Translations under genes and position numbers: made by a program
In this document: positions 26,354 to 34,279 of the stretch, piece by piece
How positions within the stretch are numbered: the first letter of the stretch is position 1
Layout: every line of letters begins with the position of its first letter
Origin: Janthinobacterium sp. SUN073
Lineage (GTDB): Bacteria; Pseudomonadota; Gammaproteobacteria; Burkholderiales; Burkholderiaceae_D
DNA length: 64,000 nt
Assembly (NCBI RefSeq): GCF_030397665.1
Contig: NZ_JAPUBT010000005.1
Location: 186,001-250,000, forward strand
Direction: 5' to 3'
Notes under the pieces: model-generated
What the model was told of the DNA's origin: nothing
Databases searched by the model: none
The model's input: the letters and a program-made list of their open reading frames with translations, nothing else

Positions 26354-28669
26354 TCAAGGCTGCAGGGCAACGCCACAGGCGGCGCAGAATTTGTCTTCGG
26401 GATGGCCCGCGCGCTGCGCATGGCCGTTCTTGCAGCGGGCCGGCGCGGCAGAGGCAGCGCCTGGCTGCAACGCCTGCGCCACGGCCACGCCCAGCTGCGC
26501 CTGCGCCGACAGGCCATGCGCGTGCGCCGCGTTCTGCAGGTTGATCAAGTCGAGCTGCTGGCGCCGCTCGCGTTCGGCCTGGCCTTCCAGGTAGCTGCGC
26601 TCCTGCGCCACGCTGTCCTGCGCCATGCGCATGGCGTCCAGCGGCGCGACGCTGTTTTCGGCCGCCGCCAGCGCCGCCAGCGCGTGGATCTGCTCGGCGC
26701 TCATGCCCGCCTGCAGCTGCACCTTCAGCACTTGCGCCAGCGCGGCCGCGTTCTGCCCGGCGGCCATGGCTACCTTGCCCGTGTCGCTCAGCGAGCCGAT
26801 TTTCTCGATGCGGTCGATGTCGATACGCGCCAGTTCGGCCGCATGCGCCTGCTGCGCCAGCAGGGCTTCATACTCTCCCTTCCAGCGCGCGTAATCGCTT
26901 TCGCGCTGCTGCGCCATGGCCAGCAAGTCGCGCTGCCATTGCGCTTCCTGTTCCAGCTGGCGCAGCTGCTGGCGCTGTTCCTCGATGGCCAGCGCGTCGA
27001 GCTGCGCCAGCTGCGTTTGCTGCTGCAGCTGGCGCGCGTGCACGCCATCGGCCTCGATGGTGCGCAACAGCTTTTCCTGCTGCGCGATGGCGTCTTCACG
27101 CGCGCCGCCGCGCCGCAGCGCCGCCACTTTTTCCGCGATCTCCCCCGCCTGCACCTGGGCCGCTTCATCCTTGTGCGCCTCGGCGCGCAGCAGTTCGCGC
27201 TGGCGTGCCAGCTGCATCTGGTCTTCCCACTCCTGCACCCGCTCCGCTTCGCGCTTGCGCGCCGCATTCGCCAGCATCAGGCCCTGCCAGGCGGCCTGGT
27301 GCTGCTCCGCCTCCAGCTGCGCCTCGCGCTGGGCCGCATCCGCTTGCGCCTGGCGCAGGCGCGCCAGCTGGGTGCGGCGGCCCGTCTCGTCGTCGATCAG
27401 CAGCGCGCTTTCCACTTGCTGCGCGATCGACTGCAAGTGGACCTGGTGGGTAAAGCGCTGCTGCGCCAGCTGGATCTGTTCGCGCCCATGCAGCTGCGAC
27501 AATTCCAGCTCGCTGCGCATCTTGATGGCGGCCAGCGCGCGCACGTGCTCCCAGTTGGCCGTTTCATCGGCGCGCTGTGCGCCCTTCTGCGCCAGTTCCT
27601 GTTCCAGCTCGCCCAGCGCCAGCGCGGCGCCGTGGTCGAGCGCCTGGCGCCGCGATTTCGCTTCCAGGATGCGCCCATACAGGTCGATCTGGCGCCCGCG
27701 CAGCGCTTGCAGGCGCTCCGCTTCCTGGTGGCCCAGCTCCGCCTTTTCCACCGTCGCATCCTGCCGCAGCTCTGCGCGGCGGTGCGCATGGCGCGCCGCC
27801 AGTTCTTCGCGGCGGATGCGCTGCCACTCTTCCTCGTCATACAGCTGGTCGAGCTGCTTCATGCGCTCCAGGCTGTGCTGCTCCAGTTCCTGCGCCGGCA
27901 AGCCGCCCAGCCACAGCGTGCCGATGGCGGCGTCGGCGTTGCCGTCGCGCTTGTCATGGCGTAGCGCCAGCGTCTCCACGCGCACCACGGCCAGGCCGGA
28001 TGGCGCCAGGCGCTGGGTCAGCGCCGATTGCAGGCGTTCGTTCAATTCGGGGCGCAAGTCGGCATTCGCGTCCATCTCGCGCAGCGCGCGGCTGCCGATG
28101 AATTCCAGCGCAATCTGGCGCACGGACGGCAGCAGCAAGGCGTGCAGGTGGGCGCGCGTGACGGCGCCCGGCGCGCGCATGAACTGGCGCGCGAACGCAT
28201 CGGGCTGGCCCAGCGCGATATCGATACGCAAGGACGCGGCGACGTTGAGCAGTTCCGTGCTGGCCAGGCCGGGCAGGTCGAAGTCGAGATGCACGGCGTC
28301 GGCGCGCGCGATCAGCACTTCGGCCGGACGCGCCGGCAGCAGCGCGGGCAGGCGCGCAAAGAAGGCGGCGCTGTCGTAGTCGCCGGCCGGTATCAAGGTG
28401 AAAGCGTCCGATTGCACGATCCAGGCGCGTGACTCGGCGGGCACCTGCAGGCGGCGCGCCGCGCTGCCAAACAGCGAGGACAGCTCGCGCACGCCGAAGA
28501 ACAGGGCCAGTTGCCCATCAGCAAGATGCCATTGGTTGGCATGCAGCACCGCGTCGCTGTCGGGGGCACCCAGCGACAAGCCGCATTGCGCGCAATAGCC
28601 GGCGGCAGCGCCGTTCTTGTGCTCGCAACGCGGGCAGCGGGCGCCGCCAAAACCAAACAATTGGAACAT
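26354..28669 (-). CDS. Zinc-ribbon/SPFH-like/coiled-coil protein
   Basis: The ATG at 28669 has AGGAG seven bases upstream. The 771-residue product starts with a zinc ribbon (C12, C15, C26, C29). A band-7/SPFH-like region follows at about 45-255, with the family pattern LRIDIALGQPDAFARQFM... and a final APSGLAVVRVETLALRHD. A very long Gln/Ala/Glu-rich coiled coil (about 280-700) and a second zinc ribbon at the end (C746, C762, C765) complete it. SPFH proteins build membrane-associated oligomeric scaffolds. It heads a two-gene operon with the kinase. The SPFH call is by eye and should be tested by profile search. Confidence 0.75.
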   Translation of the reverse strand: MFQLFGFGGARCPRCEHKNGAAAGYCAQCGLSLGAPDSDAVLHANQWHLADGQLALFFGVRELSSLFGSAARRLQVPAESRAWIVQSDAFTLIPAGDYDSAAFFARLPALLPARPAEVLIARADAVHLDFDLPGLASTELLNVAASLRIDIALGQPDAFARQFMRAPGAVTRAHLHALLLPSVRQIALEFIGSRALREMDANADLRPELNERLQSALTQRLAPSGLAVVRVETLALRHDKRDGNADAAIGTLWLGGLPAQELEQHSLERMKQLDQLYDEEEWQRIRREELAARHAHRRAELRQDATVEKAELGHQEAERLQALRGRQIDLYGRILEAKSRRQALDHGAALALGELEQELAQKGAQRADETANWEHVRALAAIKMRSELELSQLHGREQIQLAQQRFTHQVHLQSIAQQVESALLIDDETGRRTQLARLRQAQADAAQREAQLEAEQHQAAWQGLMLANAARKREAERVQEWEDQMQLARQRELLRAEAHKDEAAQVQAGEIAEKVAALRRGGAREDAIAQQEKLLRTIEADGVHARQLQQQTQLAQLDALAIEEQRQQLRQLEQEAQWQRDLLAMAQQRESDYARWKGEYEALLAQQAHAAELARIDIDRIEKIGSLSDTGKVAMAAGQNAAALAQVLKVQLQAGMSAEQIHALAALAAAENSVAPLDAMRMAQDSVAQERSYLEGQAERERRQQLDLINLQNAAHAHGLSAQAQLGVAVAQALQPGAASAAPARCKNGHAQRAGHPEDKFCAACGVALQP

Positions 28670-29024
28670 ATGTGACTCCTGATGAGAATGATTGTGTGCG
28701 CAAGTGTGCGCAACACGGCTGCCATGCCGATTCTAGCAGGACAGCAGGCGCGGCACCTGCCGCACGCCGCACGTGCCCGACACGGCGCACAACACTGTGC
28801 AGTGTCAAATAATGCCATGCGGCAAGTGCATTCATATGCACGGATACAGGGCTAATTAGGCCTCAATTCAAGCGGTCGCCCGCCAGCCCCGGGTGCAGGC
28901 ATTTCAGCGCCGTTTTTTTGCAGGCCATCCCGCCAAAACCACGGCTGGTCGCATGCGCATGGCGCATTGGCGCGCGCCTGGCTACAGTGCATGCATACCC
29001 ACCCGCCACCCGAAAGGAACCATC
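28670..29024. other. 355-bp intergenic region between divergent genes
   Basis: This holds the control regions of the SPFH-kinase operon (minus) and of the small secreted protein at 29025 (plus). GTGTGCGCAA-GTGTGCGCAA occurs as a short tandem repeat at about 28694-28713. No further coding frame or RNA is recognised. Confidence 0.45.
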
Positions 29025-29261
29025 ATGAAAACGTTGAAAAACATGGAAGCCATCTTTACCGTCGCCGTCGCCATCGCCTGCGGCGCCAGCTATATCAGCT
29101 TCATGCAGCCATCGGCTGCGAAGACCGCCGATGTGGCGCAAGCGAGCGCCATCCCCGTCGTGGTCGTCAGCGCCAAGCGCATGACGGAACAGGAAAAGAA
29201 AATCTCGCTGATCGAGGAACGGCAAGCCTTGCTGGGCAACGCCACCGCCAGCACCTTGTGA
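29025..29261 (+). CDS. Small exported or anchored hypothetical protein (78 aa)
   Basis: The ATG at 29025 has AAAGGA upstream. Residues about 8-28 (AIFTVAVAIACGASYISFM) form a signal peptide or anchor. The rest is short: VVVVSAKRMTEQEKKISLIEER and a Thr/Ala-rich end. The phrase VVVVSAKRMT recurs in several small proteins of this family of bacteria as I remember them, but no function is known. It is monocistronic. Confidence 0.65.
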   Translation: MKTLKNMEAIFTVAVAIACGASYISFMQPSAAKTADVAQASAIPVVVVSAKRMTEQEKKISLIEERQALLGNATASTL

Positions 29262-29448
29262 GCCATCCATGCTGACTGTATGCCGCCTGGCGCAGCGTAA
29301 ATAGCCACGCGCCAGGCCGCCATTTGTATCGGCCACGGATACACGGACACACAGCATTGTGTCAATTGTAATAAGTTGAATCAAAGGCGAAAAACCGCCA
29401 GCAAGCGCCTATAGTCCATTTCACGCAATCACCGAAATGGAGCACACC

Positions 29449-30147
29449 ATGAAACCCATCGCACTCTACGCAGCAGCCATGCTTGCCATCAGCACCGCAG
29501 CCTTTTTGCCGGCGCAGGCGATGGCACAGAATCAGCTCGGCGTGAGCATTGTCGTCGGCAACGCCCCGCCTCCACCACGCTTTGAAAGCGCCCCCGTGCC
29601 GCGCGCCGGCTATGTCTGGGCACCGGGCTACTGGAACTGGGACGGCCAGCGCCATGTCTGGACCGGCGGCGAATGGCTGCGCGAACGCGGCGGCAACCAG
29701 TACCGCCGCGCCGCCTGGATACAAGAGAACAACCGCTGGCGCCTGGACCGTGGCGGCTGGGTCGCCGCGCAAGTGCAGCCCGTGCGCTATGACGACATCC
29801 GCATCGCCCCGCCGCCACCGCGCCGCGAAGCCATTCCGCGCGCGCGCCACGGCTACACCTGGGCGCCCGGCCACTGGGAATGGCGCAGCCAGCGCTACGC
29901 CTGGACGCCCGGCGTGTGGATCGCCGAACGCCCCGGCTATGCGTATGCGCCACCCGCCTGGAACCAGCGCGATGGCCGCTGGCAGATGGAGCAAGGCCGC
30001 TGGTCGCCACGTGGCCCGAACGGTGACCGCGACCGCGACGGCATCCCCAACCGCTATGATCGCGACAATGGCAACCGCCACGATCGCGACGGCGATGGCA
30101 TACCGAACCGCGACGACCGCCGTCCGGACAACCCGAACCGCAGCTAA
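29449..30147 (+). CDS. YxWxPG-repeat envelope protein with Asp-rich tail
   Basis: The ATG at 29449 has GGAG seven bases upstream. A signal peptide ends near AMA-QNQ (residue 27). Tandem Tyr/Trp repeats follow (YVWAPGYWNWDGQRHVW, YTWAPGHWEWRSQRYAW, VWIAERPGYAYAPPAW), the YxWxPGxW/BcpO-related type. The C-terminus (about 195-232) has DRDGIPNRYDRDN and DRDGDGIPNRDDR, which resemble thrombospondin type-3 calcium-binding repeats. It is probably periplasmic or at the outer membrane. Its function is unknown. Confidence 0.85.
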   Translation: MKPIALYAAAMLAISTAAFLPAQAMAQNQLGVSIVVGNAPPPPRFESAPVPRAGYVWAPGYWNWDGQRHVWTGGEWLRERGGNQYRRAAWIQENNRWRLDRGGWVAAQVQPVRYDDIRIAPPPPRREAIPRARHGYTWAPGHWEWRSQRYAWTPGVWIAERPGYAYAPPAWNQRDGRWQMEQGRWSPRGPNGDRDRDGIPNRYDRDNGNRHDRDGDGIPNRDDRRPDNPNRS

Positions 30148-30167
30148 CACACGGTTGTAGTCCCCGC

Positions 30168-30199
30168 CAAGGCCCCCCATCGCGGTGGCCTTGTCATTT
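30168..30199 (+). terminator. Probable terminator
   Basis: CAAGGCC (30168-30174) pairs with GGCCTTG (30187-30193) and is followed by TCATTTT. It lies just after the YxWxPG gene. Confidence 0.65.
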
Positions 30200-30263
30200 T
30201 CCGGACATATCCATGTATTAAAATCGCGCGACGATCAATCACACTGCGCGAGAAAGATTCACG

Positions 30264-31292
30264 ATGGCGATGGAAACTGCCGGTTTCACTTACGGCTCGG
30301 ATACCTCGGGCCTGGTCTGGGGCTTCCTGTTTGGCCGCGAGGCCCAGCCGCTGGCGCTCGACTCGGCGGCCGCGCTGGCCTGGCTGGCCGATGGCGCGGC
30401 CAGGCCGGCGCAGGAATTCGTCTGGCTGCATTTCAATTTATCGCATGCGGCCAGCGAAAAATGGCTGATGACGCATACGCAGCTGGCCGACGAATTCTAT
30501 GAGACGCTGCACCAGGGTTCCCGCTCGACGCGTATCGAACAAGCGGAAAACACCCTGATCGCCGTGGTCAACGACGTGGTACACAATTTCTCGTTCGAAG
30601 CGTCCGACATTTCCACCATGTGGGCCAGCGTGGCGCAAGACCTCGTCATCACGGCGCGCCGCGCGCCGCTGCAGTCGATCGAACGCTTGCGCCAGGCCGT
30701 CATCAAGAACCACGAGCCGATCCGCTCGTCGGTGGAACTGCTGATCCATTTGCTGCGCGACCAGGCTGACGTGCTGGTCAACATCGTGCGCGATGCCGTG
30801 GCGCGGGTCGACGATATCGAAGACCACTTGCTGGCCGGGCGCCTGGTGCCCAAGCGCGAAGACCTGGGCGCCATGCGGCGCGTGCTGGTACGGCTGCAGC
30901 GCCTGCTGGCGCCGGAACCGGCAGCCCTGTTCCGCCTGCTGCAACGCCCGCCGGCATGGGTGTCGGAGCTGGACAGCCTGGAACTGCGCCAGTCGACGGA
31001 AGAATTTTCCGTGGTGCTCAGCGATATGTCGTCCTTGCAGGAACGCATCAAGCTGCTGCAGGAAGAGATTGCCGCCAGGGTCAACGAGGAAAACAGCCGC
31101 AGCCTGTTCGTGCTGACCATCGTCACCGTGCTGGCCTTGCCGATCAATATCATCGCCGGCATGCTGGGCATGAATGTGGGGGGAATTCCGCTGGCCCAGC
31201 ACCCGCAGGGCTTCTGGATCATCGTTGCCATCATCGTCACGTTTACCGTCGTGGCCGGATGGCTGGTGGTGCGCGTGCAGAGAAACAGTTAA
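30264..31292 (+). CDS. zntB: ZntB/CorA-family divalent cation transporter
   Basis: A 342-residue protein with a large cytoplasmic alpha/beta and coiled-coil domain and two C-terminal membrane helices (about 284-304 and 318-337). The loop signature GMNVGGIP between them is the ZntB variant of the CorA GMN motif. ZntB moves zinc across the inner membrane, and the E. coli-type protein is proton coupled. The gene is monocistronic and converges on rnk. Plain CorA is less likely because the MPEL-type loop is absent. Confidence 0.88.
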   Translation: MAMETAGFTYGSDTSGLVWGFLFGREAQPLALDSAAALAWLADGAARPAQEFVWLHFNLSHAASEKWLMTHTQLADEFYETLHQGSRSTRIEQAENTLIAVVNDVVHNFSFEASDISTMWASVAQDLVITARRAPLQSIERLRQAVIKNHEPIRSSVELLIHLLRDQADVLVNIVRDAVARVDDIEDHLLAGRLVPKREDLGAMRRVLVRLQRLLAPEPAALFRLLQRPPAWVSELDSLELRQSTEEFSVVLSDMSSLQERIKLLQEEIAARVNEENSRSLFVLTIVTVLALPINIIAGMLGMNVGGIPLAQHPQGFWIIVAIIVTFTVVAGWLVVRVQRNS

Positions 31293-31356
31293 ATCCGCTC
31301 CCGGCACGGCCAGGCAGGCGAACGGCAGGCGCCGTCCGCCATCACCGCATCGATGC

Positions 31357-31785
31357 CTAGCGGTGGTATTCGCCAGCCCGTTCAGGCTGATACACGATTT
31401 CCTCGATCTTCACCTTCACCACGCCACCGGGCATGGGCCAGGCGATGCTGTCGCCCACAGACAAGCCCAGCAGCGCACTGCCGACGGGCGCCAGCACGGA
31501 AATGCGGTCGGCCTGGCCTTCCACATCCTTCGGATACACGAGCGTCAGGCAGAACTCCTCCTTGTTTTCCACCGTGAAGCGCACGGTGGAATTCATCGTC
31601 ACGACGGTGGGCGGAATTTCTTGCGGCTCGAGCACCTCGGCGCGGCCCAGCTCATCGAGCAAGGCAGCCTTGTCTGGCGACAAGTTATTTCCCAAGGCAT
31701 ACAACAACGCTTCCAGTCGTTCCAGGTCTTGTGACGACAAAATAATTTTTGGTTTTTTTTCCAAGATATCCTCACTATTGATCAT
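31357..31785 (-). CDS. rnk: Rnk, regulator of nucleoside diphosphate kinase (GreA/GreB-like)
   Basis: A 142-residue protein: an N-terminal coiled-coil-like helix pair (IILSSQDLERLEALLYAL) and a GreA/GreB-type C-terminal domain with VLAPVGSALLGLSVGDSIAWPMPGG. Members bind RNA polymerase near the secondary channel. The length fits Rnk rather than GreA/B. The ribosome site is weak, but no better start exists. The upstream region is AT-rich. Confidence 0.9.
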   Translation of the reverse strand: MINSEDILEKKPKIILSSQDLERLEALLYALGNNLSPDKAALLDELGRAEVLEPQEIPPTVVTMNSTVRFTVENKEEFCLTLVYPKDVEGQADRISVLAPVGSALLGLSVGDSIAWPMPGGVVKVKIEEIVYQPERAGEYHR

Positions 31786-32344
31786 TAGGGCGACGTCCGG
31801 TTTTGCTGGCGGCAGTTTACTTGGCCGCGGCAGACAAAATAAACAGCATCAGAACGTCCATCATCAGCGGATTATGGACGAACTCGCGGAGCAAGGCCAT
31901 AGCGTTCTCGCATTCTTCATTAAAATTTATTAAAATCAATGACTTGCAATGACCGATACAGACAAAAAGTTAATCCCTGCCGTGACGGCTGCAGGCATTC
32001 AAGTTACTCTGCATGACATTTTGTTTACCAGCAGCATGTTTTTATGGAAAAAAACCAGCGGCAAAAAAAGGATTAAAATTCAGTTTGTATTATTATTAGA
32101 AAGATACGCTCCCGCTTTTCCCGCCTGACTTGTCGTCTTGCATGTGGCCAACGGCCTGCGGCATGGCCATTAAATTACCGCACGCCCTGTACTTTCGCGC
32201 CGCGAAATGACAATATATCGGCCTTAGCAACACGTTGAGAGTTCCGGCTCACTTCGGTTTTCATCAGACTGGAACGACAAGTATGGCAGGGCGAGGCGGG
32301 ATCACACGGGGTGGCGGCAAACGTGGCCGGCAGGAGAATGCGTC
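31786..32344. other. 559-bp AT-rich intergenic region
   Basis: This is markedly more AT-rich than its neighbours (about 31900-32130). It contains two possible tiny genes: a 27-codon minus-strand frame at 31817-31900 encoding a hydrophobic peptide, and a 59-codon plus-strand frame at 31949-32128 without a ribosome site. It also holds the promoters of rnk and the GGDEF-EAL gene. Confidence 0.5.
31817..31900 (-). CDS. Candidate 27-aa hydrophobic peptide
   Basis: ATG at 31900, TAA at 31819-31817. The product MALLREFVHNPLMMDV... then LMLFILSAAAK would span or lie in the membrane. GAGAA a few bases upstream is a weak ribosome site. It was found by eye only, and conservation has not been tested. 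Confidence 0.25.
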   Translation of the reverse strand: MALLREFVHNPLMMDVLMLFILSAAAK

Positions 32345-34237
32345 ATGATGGTGCCATTGATGCTGCCCTCGGTGCAGTTGCGCGGTGACCGGATAGCCAG
32401 GCTGAACCTGCTGGCCGCGGCGGCCATGCTGGCCACGGCCAGCCTGCTGCTGATCCTCTTCCAGTTGTTTTCCCTCCAGACATCGCTCCAGCGCGACCTG
32501 CGCATCCAGGCCGACATGCTGGCGCCAGCCGCTGCCCAGGCCATGCGCCGGGATGATCGCCTTGCGGCGCAACAGGTCCTCGCTCCCCTCGCCGCCGCCC
32601 CGCATGTCCGGCTAGCACTGCTCTACAGTCCGTATGGCACGCCATTCGCCCGCTACGCGCGCAGCGCCAGCGATGCCGCGCCCACGGCGCCGCGCAGCGG
32701 CCTGCAGATCGATTACCTGGACGGCAGCGCCGCCCTCCTGCAAAACCTGCCCGGCGGCGGCGCGCTATATCTGCGCGCCAGCCTGGCGCCGCTGTGGGGC
32801 AGCCTGGCGCAATTTGCCGCCTTCACCTTGCTGGTCTGCCTGTGTGCGTTCGGCCTGACGGTCCTGATGGTGCGCCGCACGCGCACCGCCGCCCAGCACG
32901 CGGAAAGCCATTTGCACTACCTGGCCCACGTCGACCCTGTCACGCAACTGCCGAACCGCCATGAATTCAACGGCGCCCTGGCCTACGCGCTGGCGCGCGC
33001 CGACCGCCAGGACAGCAGCGTGGGACTGCTGCTGCTGGACCTGGACAACTTCAAGGTGGTCAACGATACGCTGGGCCACCACTGCGGCGACCAGCTGCTC
33101 AAACTCGTCGCCGAGCGCCTGGTGGAGATCCTGCGCGGCACCGACATCATCTGCCGCATCGGCGGCGACGAATTCGTCGTCATCGTCGAACCGGCCGACG
33201 ACGCCTCGGAAATGGCCAGCGTGGCGCGCAAGATCCTCGCCGTGCTGGCCGCGCCGTTCGCGCTGGAAGGCCACCAGCTGTATGTCAGCGCCAGCATCGG
33301 CGTGAGCCTGTATCCGTTCGATGCGCAGGACGTGGCCACCCTGACGCGCAATGCCGACACGGCCATGTACCACGCCAAGCACCAGGGCAAGAACCGCTAT
33401 GCCGTGTTCAAGGCCGAAATGGAATTGCGCGCCCAGCGCCGCCTGCGCATGGAGGCGAACCTGCGCCGCGCCCTGCAAAACGAGGAACTGTATCTGCACT
33501 ACCAGCCGCAGATCGACTTGCGCAGCGGGCGCATCGTCGGCGTGGAAGCGCTGATACGCTGGAACTGCCGCGAGATGGGGCAACTGAGCCCCAGCGAATT
33601 CATTCCCGTGGCCGAGGAAAGCGGCATCATCGTCGAGCTGGGTCGCTGGGTGCTGCAAAGCGCCTGCCGCCAGGCGGCCAGCTGGTGCAAGGCCGGCTTG
33701 CTCGATTCGCTCGAACACGTGGCCGTCAACCTGTCGGCCTGCCAGGCGCGCGACCCGGGATTGATGGACGACATCCGCGCCATCCTTCAGGAGACGCAGC
33801 TGCCGCATGGCTTGCTGGAGCTGGAAATCACGGAAGGGGTATTGATGGACAATATCCACGCCAACGTGGAACTGATGCGGCGCCTGCAGGAGACGGGCAT
33901 CCACCTGTCGATCGACGATTTCGGCACCGGCTATTCCTCCATGTCGTACTTGAAGCGCCTGCCGATCGATCAGTTGAAAATCGACCGCAGCTTCGTGCAC
34001 GACCTGCCCGGCGAAGGCGAAGCCATCGTCACGGCCATCATCGCCATGGCGCACAGCCTGCATCTGAAAGTGGTGGCCGAAGGCGTGGAAACGCTGCAGC
34101 AGGTGGAGTTTTTGAGGAAAGCCGGCTGCGACAACGTGCAGGGCTACTTCTTTGCGCGCCCCATGACGGCGGCGCAGCTGACGGCATTGCTGCTGGAGCG
34201 GCGCGACTGGAGTACGCGCACGATTTTGCCGGTGTAG
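32345..34237 (+). CDS. Membrane GGDEF-EAL cyclic-di-GMP enzyme
   Basis: Start ATGATG at 32345 with AGGAG upstream. Of 630 residues: membrane helix (about 20-43), a periplasmic sensor region of about 110 residues (CHASE8-like in size), second helix (about 155-176), GGDEF domain with RIGGDEF (273-277) and EAL domain from about 375 (EAL at 401-403; later ELEITEG and DDFGTGYSS). Both catalytic signatures are intact, so it may make or break c-di-GMP. It is monocistronic and ends at a 12-bp-stem palindrome shared with the convergent prfC. Confidence 0.93.
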   Translation: MMVPLMLPSVQLRGDRIARLNLLAAAAMLATASLLLILFQLFSLQTSLQRDLRIQADMLAPAAAQAMRRDDRLAAQQVLAPLAAAPHVRLALLYSPYGTPFARYARSASDAAPTAPRSGLQIDYLDGSAALLQNLPGGGALYLRASLAPLWGSLAQFAAFTLLVCLCAFGLTVLMVRRTRTAAQHAESHLHYLAHVDPVTQLPNRHEFNGALAYALARADRQDSSVGLLLLDLDNFKVVNDTLGHHCGDQLLKLVAERLVEILRGTDIICRIGGDEFVVIVEPADDASEMASVARKILAVLAAPFALEGHQLYVSASIGVSLYPFDAQDVATLTRNADTAMYHAKHQGKNRYAVFKAEMELRAQRRLRMEANLRRALQNEELYLHYQPQIDLRSGRIVGVEALIRWNCREMGQLSPSEFIPVAEESGIIVELGRWVLQSACRQAASWCKAGLLDSLEHVAVNLSACQARDPGLMDDIRAILQETQLPHGLLELEITEGVLMDNIHANVELMRRLQETGIHLSIDDFGTGYSSMSYLKRLPIDQLKIDRSFVHDLPGEGEAIVTAIIAMAHSLHLKVVAEGVETLQQVEFLRKAGCDNVQGYFFARPMTAAQLTALLLERRDWSTRTILPV

Positions 34238-34240
34238 TAT

Positions 34241-34267
34241 GGGGTCAGACCCGGCGGGTCTGACCCC
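34241..34267. repeat. Perfect GGGGTCAGACCC palindrome between convergent genes
   Basis: GGGGTCAGACCC (34241-34252), three bases, then GGGTCTGACCCC (34256-34267). This is a perfect 12-bp stem four bases after the GGDEF-EAL stop and just past the end of prfC. There is no T-run, so it is not a classical terminator. It resembles a dispersed repeat I recall from Oxalobacteraceae genomes. Confidence 0.7.
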
Positions 34268-34279
34268 AGCTGTCGGCTA

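Noticed and set aside
26153..28379. Long plus-strand frames opposite the kinase and SPFH genes
   Set aside because: Their Leu/Arg- or Ser/Cys-rich translations mirror the Gln/Glu/Ala coiled coils on the minus strand.
28680..28700. Possible Fur box upstream of the SPFH gene (TGATGAGAATGATTG)
   Set aside because: It matches too few positions of the 19-bp dyad to support.
31949..32128. 59-codon frame as a firm gene
   Set aside because: No Shine-Dalgarno, no recognisable domain and AT-rich surroundings; kept only as a candidate in the findings.
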